From contig CAZRDB010000070.1 of NCBI GenBank assembly GCA_964598695.1, positions 1 to 21,690 on the forward strand: DNA of 21,690 nucleotides. Direction: 5' to 3'. Position 1 is the first letter of the stretch, and each line of letters starts with the position of its first letter. The position numbers and the translations under genes are program-made. This document shows, piece after piece, positions 6,786 to 12,012 of the stretch. The DNA is from CAZRDB01 sp964598695. Lineage in GTDB: Bacteria > Armatimonadota > Zipacnadia > UBA1398. The notes beneath the pieces are model-generated. The model saw only the letters and a list, made by a program, of their open reading frames with translations, was not told the origin of the DNA and made no database searches.

Positions 6786-8602
6786 CTCCCGCCCCCTGGC
6801 GCCAGACGCGGCACGCGCGGCCGCTCGTCCGAGAGTTCGGCCGACTCGAAGTCCAGCGGGTTCTCCGTCAGAACCTGGCGGATCCGAAGCCGCCGGGCGG
6901 CCTGCACGCCCTGGCCCGATCGGGGTAGCTCGACGAGGACCGTGGTGCCCCGGCCCTCGTCCGAGGTGAGCGAGAGCGAGCCGCCGTGGGCGCGCGCGAT
7001 CTGCTCGCAGATCCACAGCCCCAACCCGGTCCCGCCCGGCCTCAGGGAGACCCCGGGCGTGCGGATATCCCGCAGATGCTCGGCCGGGATGCCGGCCCCG
7101 GTGTCGCTCACCTCGATCACCACCCAGCCCTCCCGTCGGTTGCACGGGCGCACGCCGAAGAGCACCACCCCGCCGCTGCCGTCGGTCGGCATCGCCGCAA
7201 GGGCGTTGTGGGCGAGGTGCAGTAGGAGGTCGCGCAACCGCTCGGCGTTCGCCCGCAGCGCGATCGGCTCGGGCGCGGGGACGTGCCGAACCCGCACGTT
7301 GGGCGGGGCCGTTCCCGCGAGCAGGGCGCAGACGCCCGCGATCACCTCATCGACCTGGACGAGCGTCATCTCCTCGGGTGACGGCCGGAGGAGGCCGAGC
7401 ACCTCGCGCATGTCCTCGTAGATCCGGTCGGCCAGGTCGCGCACGACCTGTGCCTCCTCGGCCGCGTCGGGGTTCGCCTCGGCCAGCGTCGAGGCCAGTG
7501 CCCCGAGCCGCCCGGCCGCGACGCCGGCGCGGTTCTTCACGCGGTGGATCGCCTCGCACAGGACCGCGTGGCTCTCGGCGACGGCGTGCTCGGAGGCGGC
7601 GCGCACCAGGCGCGCGACGCACGATGCCTGCAGCCGGTCGAGGCCGATGGCGTCGATGAGCGCGGCGGCAACCTGCTCGTCGTCGATGTCGTGGCACAGG
7701 CGGCCGAGGTTGTGGAGCGCGGGCAGCAGCAGCGGGTCGGCATGCACGGCCTGGGCCGAGACGTGGAAGGCGGCCAGCGGACGGTCCTTGCGCTGGAGGA
7801 CCGCGCCGAGGTTCGCGAGCGCCGGGGCGAACCTCGGCCGGAGCCGCAGGCAGGCCCGATAGTGGGCCTCGGCCCGATCGAGCCCCTCCGGCGTGTCGTC
7901 GTAGCAGGTGCCCACGGCGTAGTGGGCGAGGTAGGCGTCGGGGAGCTGCTCCGGAAAACCGCGCGCGGCGAGCAGCAACCCGAACTGCGCGACGGCCTCG
8001 GCACAGAGCGACGGGTCCTGTTCCTTGGCGCGGGCCAGCAGCATCGCCAGCTCATACCGGGCCTGGAGGTGGTCGGGCTCGCGTGCGAGCAGGCCCTCCA
8101 GCACGGTCCGAGCGGCCGCCTGCTCGCTCGGGCCTCCGCGGCCGCGCACCTGCGCCAGGCTCAGGAGGATCTCGGGGTCATCCGGACAGCGCTCGGCCAG
8201 CTCGACCAGCTCGGCCGAGGCCTCCTCGGTCCGGCCGGCCAGCGCCAGTGCGACGGCCCGGGCCTGGGCCGGCCGCGCGCCGATGTCGGTCTGGCAGCTC
8301 GCGGCCTGGCCGAACGCCTCCGCCGCCTCGTCGTAGCGGCCTTCCTGGAAGAGCGCCTCGCCCAGCGACAGCAACAGGGGCGCATCCAGGGGAGCCAGCT
8401 CCCGCGCGCGCGCCAACTCGGCGATCGCGTCCGGGAGTTCCTCACAGTCGACCAGGAGGCGACCGTAGGCGGCGTGGGAGGGGGCGTCATCGAGCAGCGC
8501 CGCCGCGCGCGCAAGCGCCTGGCGGGCCTCGTCGAAACGCCCCTCCCGGTGGTAGTGGCGCCCGCGGAGGAGCAGATCACTCGGGGACAGCTCGGGTGCC
8601 AC
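6782..8602 (-). CDS. Soluble TPR-containing sensor histidine kinase
   Basis: 606 residues from GTG 8602, with GAGAGGG about 11 bases upstream. Residues about 8-290 are helical TPR-like repeats (for example GRFDEARQALARAAALL, GRYDEAAEAFGQA and LDRAEAHYRACLRLRPRFAP). A dimerisation/phosphoacceptor helix follows with H353-R-V-K-N, resembling the H-box of the HisKA_2/HWE-like type. A GHKL ATPase domain is about 440-560: N-box H465-N466, G1 SDTGAGIP 499-506, G2 GGTGLGLW 523-530. A 46-residue Arg-rich tail has no recognised domain. There are no signal peptide, membrane segments or PAS/GAF domain, so it acts in the cytoplasm and probably senses a protein partner through the TPRs. It lies 38 bp after a small lipoprotein gene and overlaps the response regulator start by 4 bp. 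The open frame continues upstream through the lipoprotein gene, but that part is shadow sequence. Confidence 0.9.
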   Translation of the reverse strand: MAPELSPSDLLLRGRHYHREGRFDEARQALARAAALLDDAPSHAAYGRLLVDCEELPDAIAELARARELAPLDAPLLLSLGEALFQEGRYDEAAEAFGQAASCQTDIGARPAQARAVALALAGRTEEASAELVELAERCPDDPEILLSLAQVRGRGGPSEQAAARTVLEGLLAREPDHLQARYELAMLLARAKEQDPSLCAEAVAQFGLLLAARGFPEQLPDAYLAHYAVGTCYDDTPEGLDRAEAHYRACLRLRPRFAPALANLGAVLQRKDRPLAAFHVSAQAVHADPLLLPALHNLGRLCHDIDDEQVAAALIDAIGLDRLQASCVARLVRAASEHAVAESHAVLCEAIHRVKNRAGVAAGRLGALASTLAEANPDAAEEAQVVRDLADRIYEDMREVLGLLRPSPEEMTLVQVDEVIAGVCALLAGTAPPNVRVRHVPAPEPIALRANAERLRDLLLHLAHNALAAMPTDGSGGVVLFGVRPCNRREGWVVIEVSDTGAGIPAEHLRDIRTPGVSLRPGGTGLGLWICEQIARAHGGSLSLTSDEGRGTTVLVELPRSGQGVQAARRLRIRQVLTENPLDFESAELSDERPRVPRLAPGGGR

Positions 8603-8640
8603 GCGCGGTCCATCCCTCTCGCCGGTCGCGACCCGAAGCC

Positions 8641-9045
8641 TTAGTCGGGCGCGGTGACCAGCTCGACCGCGTGGGTCGCGACCGAGCCCGCGTACACGGT
8701 GACCTCGTAGACCTTGCTCACGGTGCCGGTCGCCGCGATGTACAGGTCGTAGGTGCCGCCGGGGATGTTGCCGACGCGCAGCAGACCGTCTGCGCCCGTC
8801 TGGGCGGTGTAGCCCTCGCTCTCCCCGGAGCCCGGCAGCGCCAGCCGGCATGACACGCCGCTCGCGAGCGCGTCGTTCCACGTGAACTCCACGATCAGGG
8901 CGCCGGTCTGCTCGCCCACGTCGAGCGTGGAGGTGAAGGTCGCGTAGTCGACCTCCGTCGGTTGCTGGGGACCGCCCCCTCCGCCTCCTCCGCACCCGAC
9001 CACGGCGACCGTACACGCCAACAGGGCTGCGAGCGTCACGCGCAT
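8641..9045 (-). CDS. Small lipoprotein with a carboxypeptidase-regulatory-like beta domain
   Basis: 134 residues. The signal peptide MRVTLAALLACTVAVVGC has a lipobox ending at C18, followed by a run of seven glycines acting as a tether. The rest (about 35-134) is beta-rich. It contains TGADGLLRVGNIPGGTYDLY, the pattern of CarboxypepD_reg/transthyretin-like domains that present surface loops in exported proteins. The chosen start (ATG 9045) has AGGAG seven bases upstream. An in-frame ATG at 9060 would overlap the upstream stop as ATGA but would add five residues ahead of the signal peptide. It sits 11 bp after the sigma-54-like gene and 38 bp before the kinase gene, so it is co-transcribed with regulators. 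It may be an envelope component controlled by, or reporting to, the circuit. No specific function is recognised. Confidence 0.8.
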   Translation of the reverse strand: MRVTLAALLACTVAVVGCGGGGGGGPQQPTEVDYATFTSTLDVGEQTGALIVEFTWNDALASGVSCRLALPGSGESEGYTAQTGADGLLRVGNIPGGTYDLYIAATGTVSKVYEVTVYAGSVATHAVELVTAPD

Positions 9046-9056
9046 CTGCTCACTCC

Positions 9057-10304
9057 TCATCCGCGAGGCGCCAGCCTCGCACGGTGGTACGCGATCGTAC
9101 GCCGGCTCAGCCGGAGACCGAACCGTCGCGCCAACTCCTCGGAAACCTGCCGGTCCGAGGCCCCCGCCAGCTCCGCGAGCAGCGGAGCGACGACCTCGGC
9201 GCGCGAGGGCACGAGCCGCGCCAGCGGCAACGGGCCCCAGGGCGAGGCCACCCAACGGCCCCGTAACAGCCGGCAGACCGTCGAGCGATGCTCGCCGATC
9301 CGACGGGCCAGCTCGGCCTGCGCGAGCGGCGCCCGGTAACGCTCCTCACCGGTGGCCAGGTAGCGCCACTGCGCGCGCAGCAGCTCGGAGAGCATCGCGC
9401 AGACCAGCGACTTGCGCTGGTTCATCCGGTGGATTCTCTCGAAGAACGCCCGCGCCTCCTCCTCCGACGAGGCGAGCGCCGCCAGGCGCTCCCCGAAGCC
9501 GGCCCGGAGCCGGTAGGTCAGCGCGTACTCGTCGCTCTCGTCGAACGCCCAGCGGGGGATCCCCCCCTCGACCAGGAGCCGCGCGAGGGGTGGCTCCTCG
9601 CCCGCGGGCTCGTCGCGGGGGGCGGTCTCCTCCGGCGGCTCGTCCGCGAGCACGAGGATCGCGGTCGCGGCCCGGCGGGCGTCCTCGAGCGCATCCTCGG
9701 GCACGCCCAGCTCGGCCGCTGCCTGCGCCAGGGGGATCGAGGTGTCGATCACGCGCGTTCGCAGGTCGTCGGGGTCGAGCGCGTAACGGGCCACGAACTC
9801 CTGCAGACCGCCCACCGAGGCCGGACGAGGCGTCGTCGGGTCGACCGGGGCCGTACGCGCTCCGGGCCTCTCGCCTCGGAGGGGGGCGACGTCCTCCTCC
9901 AGGATCCGCTGTGCGTAGCGCCGGAGCCGCCGGGCCTCCGGGAGTGGGATGCGCAGCGTTCGGGCGAGCTCCTCGAGCTTCCCGGGCGAGGCCGTGGCGA
10001 ACTCGGCGAGCCAGCCCGGCCGGTCCTCCAGCCGGTGGCGCTCGATCACGGGGAGCATCTCGGCATCGAGGTAGGCCGCGTACTCCTCAGCCGGGATCCA
10101 GCCGCGCCAGCGGCTCCGGCGCAGGTAGCCCTCATCGGCCAAGGCCCGGAAGAGCGGCGAGCGCTCGAACTCCCGCACCCACTGCCGGAAGCCGCCCTCG
10201 CTGAGGGCGACGGCCTCGACCCACCGGGGCGCCTGTCGGCGCGCCGCGCGCGGACGCACGGTAGGCTCGGGCGCGATCCGGGGCCGTGGCTCCAGCGAGG
10301 GCAT
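9057..10304 (-). CDS. Divergent sigma-54 (RpoN-like) protein with eroded region I
   Basis: 415 residues, at the short end for RpoN (usually about 430-500). The C-terminal half aligns by eye with RpoN's DNA-binding domain. About 278-325 resembles the helices before the HTH (RIHRMNQRKSLVCAMLSELL, then AQWRYLATGEERYRAPL). EHRSTVCRLLRGRWVASPWG (338-357) matches the HESTVSRV..KY..SPRG signature. S400-RRTIAYHRA409 takes the place of the RpoN box ARRTVAKYRE. The N-terminus lacks the usual Gln/Leu-rich region I: the first 30 residues are Pro/Arg-rich. Only LS-x11-ERSPLF (34-52) faintly recalls the end of region I (LS-x12-ESNPLL). Residues 220-238 are an acidic Pro-rich linker. The ATG has GGAGG five bases upstream and lies 14 bp after a lipoprotein gene. 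It probably directs core RNA polymerase to special promoters; it could instead be a non-sigma DNA-binding relic of RpoN. Confidence 0.75.
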   Translation of the reverse strand: MPSLEPRPRIAPEPTVRPRAARRQAPRWVEAVALSEGGFRQWVREFERSPLFRALADEGYLRRSRWRGWIPAEEYAAYLDAEMLPVIERHRLEDRPGWLAEFATASPGKLEELARTLRIPLPEARRLRRYAQRILEEDVAPLRGERPGARTAPVDPTTPRPASVGGLQEFVARYALDPDDLRTRVIDTSIPLAQAAAELGVPEDALEDARRAATAILVLADEPPEETAPRDEPAGEEPPLARLLVEGGIPRWAFDESDEYALTYRLRAGFGERLAALASSEEEARAFFERIHRMNQRKSLVCAMLSELLRAQWRYLATGEERYRAPLAQAELARRIGEHRSTVCRLLRGRWVASPWGPLPLARLVPSRAEVVAPLLAELAGASDRQVSEELARRFGLRLSRRTIAYHRARLAPRG

Positions 10305-10318
10305 CGGGGCCTCCGTGC

Positions 10319-11182
10319 CTAGAGCGGGGCGCTGACGCGCGCCTTGAAGTTGAGCGTGAGACCGGTGATCGAGCCGGAGGACTCGGTCACCGGGTCGGAC
10401 CGCGTCTGTGTCACCAGGTAGAGGTGGAACATGCGGTTGCCGTCGCCCGGGGTGGCCAGCCGGAGCAGGCCGCCCTCCTCGAGCGGGCGCTGGTCGGTGA
10501 TGGTGCGCGTCTCGCCCGCGAGCATGTCCCAGTCGAGCAACAGGCTGGCCTCGTCGCCGTCGAGCAGGTCGCTCGTGGTGAGATCGCCGTTCGCGGCCGC
10601 GAAGAGCCGGAAGCGCGCCGCCTCGGAGGACGCGATCGTGAAGTTCATCAGGCAGCCGCTCTTGCTGCGGATGTCGCCGGCGTTGTTGCGGTACTGGGTC
10701 GTCTTGTCGAGGTCTACCTGCTGGAGCGCGAGCCCGGCCATGTCGCGGGGGACGATCGGCACGTCGTTGGAGAAGCTCGGGTAGCCGCCGCCGGTGAAGT
10801 CGACCATGACGTTGACGGGCGTCGAATCGGCCGGGAAGCCACGGAACGCGAAGAACGCACCTTGGTCGAGCCGCGTGTTGGCGCTGCTGACGCTCGGGAT
10901 GGTCACGACGACGGCAGCCGTCGTGACGCCGTAACCGGTCGGGGGGGTGGGTGTCTGCGAGATCATCGGGGCCGGCGAGCTGCCGCCCGACCCGCCCGAG
11001 GTGGGCGTGAAGACGTAGCCCTGCACGAACCCCTCCAGCGCGTGTGAGGACGACGTGCTCAGGCTGCTCACCGTGATCGGGATCGAGATCTCCACCGTCA
11101 GGGGCGAGTGGACCCCGCACGAGACCGCTGTAATGGAACCCGCGAGAAGCAGCACCCCGAGGGCGGCCCGACGAGCCGACAT
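10319..11182 (-). CDS. Predicted lipoprotein of unknown function, first gene of the sigma-54-like operon
   Basis: 287 residues. The signal peptide MSARRAALGVLLLAGSITAV leads to a lipobox with C22 (A-V-S-C). The mature part is Ser/Thr/Gly-rich at first (about 40-80, with a GGSGGSSPAP-type linker), then beta-rich with many Asp/Thr residues. I recognise no named domain. A central AFFAFRGFPADSTPVNVMVD stretch and a C-terminal strand pair (GNRMFHLYLVTQT, GSITGLTLNFKARV) look like an all-beta adhesin-like or ligand-binding fold, but this is only an impression. The start ATG 11182 has AAGGAAG eight bases upstream. The gene leads the operon and is followed 14 bp later by the sigma-54-like gene, so it is likely regulated by or linked to that circuit. 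Confidence 0.75.
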   Translation of the reverse strand: MSARRAALGVLLLAGSITAVSCGVHSPLTVEISIPITVSSLSTSSSHALEGFVQGYVFTPTSGGSGGSSPAPMISQTPTPPTGYGVTTAAVVVTIPSVSSANTRLDQGAFFAFRGFPADSTPVNVMVDFTGGGYPSFSNDVPIVPRDMAGLALQQVDLDKTTQYRNNAGDIRSKSGCLMNFTIASSEAARFRLFAAANGDLTTSDLLDGDEASLLLDWDMLAGETRTITDQRPLEEGGLLRLATPGDGNRMFHLYLVTQTRSDPVTESSGSITGLTLNFKARVSAPL

Positions 11183-11201
11183 GCGCGTCACTTCCTTCCA
11201 T

Positions 11202-11214
11202 GGTTGCGTCACGG
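11202..11214 (-). repeat. 13-base motif upstream of the operon's first gene (copy 2)
   Basis: Second copy of CCGTGACGCAACC on the minus strand, 19 bases upstream of the lipoprotein ATG and immediately before its ribosome-binding site. The other copy (5025-5037) touches the chemoreceptor start codon. Confidence 0.35.
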
Positions 11215-11303
11215 TATTCGACGCATGAAGCGCGGCTTCGGTCCGGTCCAGGCTCGGTAGCTCTGCCGCAGGGAAGCGATGGGTGGCCGCGAATGTACCG
11301 CAC

Positions 11304-11312
11304 AGCATACCA
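11304..11312 (-). promoter_or_regulatory. Possible extended -10 promoter for the regulator operon
   Basis: TGGTATGCT on the minus strand resembles an extended -10 element (TGn plus TATGCT). No recognisable -35 lies 17 bases upstream, and I found no canonical sigma-54 GG-N10-GC element nearby. If it is used, the transcript would have a leader of roughly 115 bases before the first lipoprotein gene. It sits in the 152-bp intergenic region between divergent genes. Confidence 0.25.
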
Positions 11313-11334
11313 CGGGAGCGGGAAGGGAGACCCC

Positions 11335-12012
11335 ATGACGCACGACAGGCTCGCACTCCTGGAGCGCCTCGCCGCCGAGGAGACGGCGTTGGCCGAGGAG
11401 CTGCTGGCCGGGGTCGCCAGCCCCGACGTGGCCGATCTCGTCGAGGCCGATCTGTGCCTGAGCATCCCGTGTCCGTCGCCGAGCGAGGAGGGCGCCCGCG
11501 CTTTCGTGCAGGCCGTGCTCGGGTGGCTGCGCGAGGACGACCTACGGCCCGTCGCCGAGTGGCTGCGGGAGGGCGAGCGATCGGGCATGGCGAGCTTCGT
11601 CTGCACCCTGCACCAGGCGCTGCCCCGGCGCGCCGCGGTCTTCGACCTGACGGTGGAGGGCCTCCCGGCCGAGCAGTGGCTCTCCGACCGTCTGGCCTCG
11701 CTCGCAGCGCTGCTCTCCGCCGTGTCCGATGTCCACCTCACGCGCGGCCACCAGTGCGTCGGCCTCGTCGCGAGCTACCTCGAGGCGTTCCACCGGCTCG
11801 GCAGCCCCCTGAGCGTGGTGACGATGCAGGTCGATCTCGCGGCCTCCGCCGTCGAGAGCGGCGACTACGGATCGGTCCTGCGTCACCTGCAGGAGGCTCT
11901 CGACGCCTGCGATACCGTGATCCGCATGCGCCGTGACGTGGGCGACGACACTCCCGTCTGGGCCCACGCGCTGCGCCACCTCCAGCCACCCCAAGGGGAG
12001 TCGCTCGCCTGA
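11335..12012 (+). CDS. Helical protein with a histidine-kinase-like H-box but no ATPase domain
   Basis: 225 residues, almost wholly helical. The N-terminal two thirds match no family I recognise. The last third reads like the two-helix DHp domain of a sensor kinase. F152-H153-R-L-G-S-P-L159 fits the H-box pattern H-x-L-x-[ST]-P-L, followed by an amphipathic helix (SVVTMQVDLAASAVESGDYG) and a second helix (SVLRHLQEALDACDTVIRMR). The protein stops about 20 residues later, so no GHKL ATPase domain is present. The acidic residue that normally follows the His is Arg, which argues against kinase activity. It may be a Spo0B-like phosphotransfer or scaffold protein, or the resemblance may be coincidental. 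The start ATG 11335 has GGGAG five bases upstream. Its stop overlaps the next gene's ATG (TGATG), tying it to a membrane permease; it is divergent from the sigma-54-like operon. Confidence 0.7.
   Translation: MTHDRLALLERLAAEETALAEELLAGVASPDVADLVEADLCLSIPCPSPSEEGARAFVQAVLGWLREDDLRPVAEWLREGERSGMASFVCTLHQALPRRAAVFDLTVEGLPAEQWLSDRLASLAALLSAVSDVHLTRGHQCVGLVASYLEAFHRLGSPLSVVTMQVDLAASAVESGDYGSVLRHLQEALDACDTVIRMRRDVGDDTPVWAHALRHLQPPQGESLA

Noticed and set aside
8603..9016. N-terminal extension of the TPR-kinase through the lipoprotein gene
   Set aside because: The extra residues are Arg/Gly-rich shadow of the lipoprotein gene; GTG 8602 has a ribosome-binding site and begins at the first TPR.
11183..11334. 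c-di-GMP (GEMM) riboswitch in the operon leader
   Set aside because: GCTACCGAG and TGACGCAACC recall GEMM words but occur in the wrong order and without the rest of the consensus.
11183..11334. Canonical sigma-54 promoter (GG-N10-GC) for the regulator operon
   Set aside because: I found TGGTA-N6-GC here and also in the chemoreceptor leader (5167-5180), but the GG-to-GC spacing is 8, not 10, so I do not call it. A motif search with relaxed spacing over orthologous leaders would decide.
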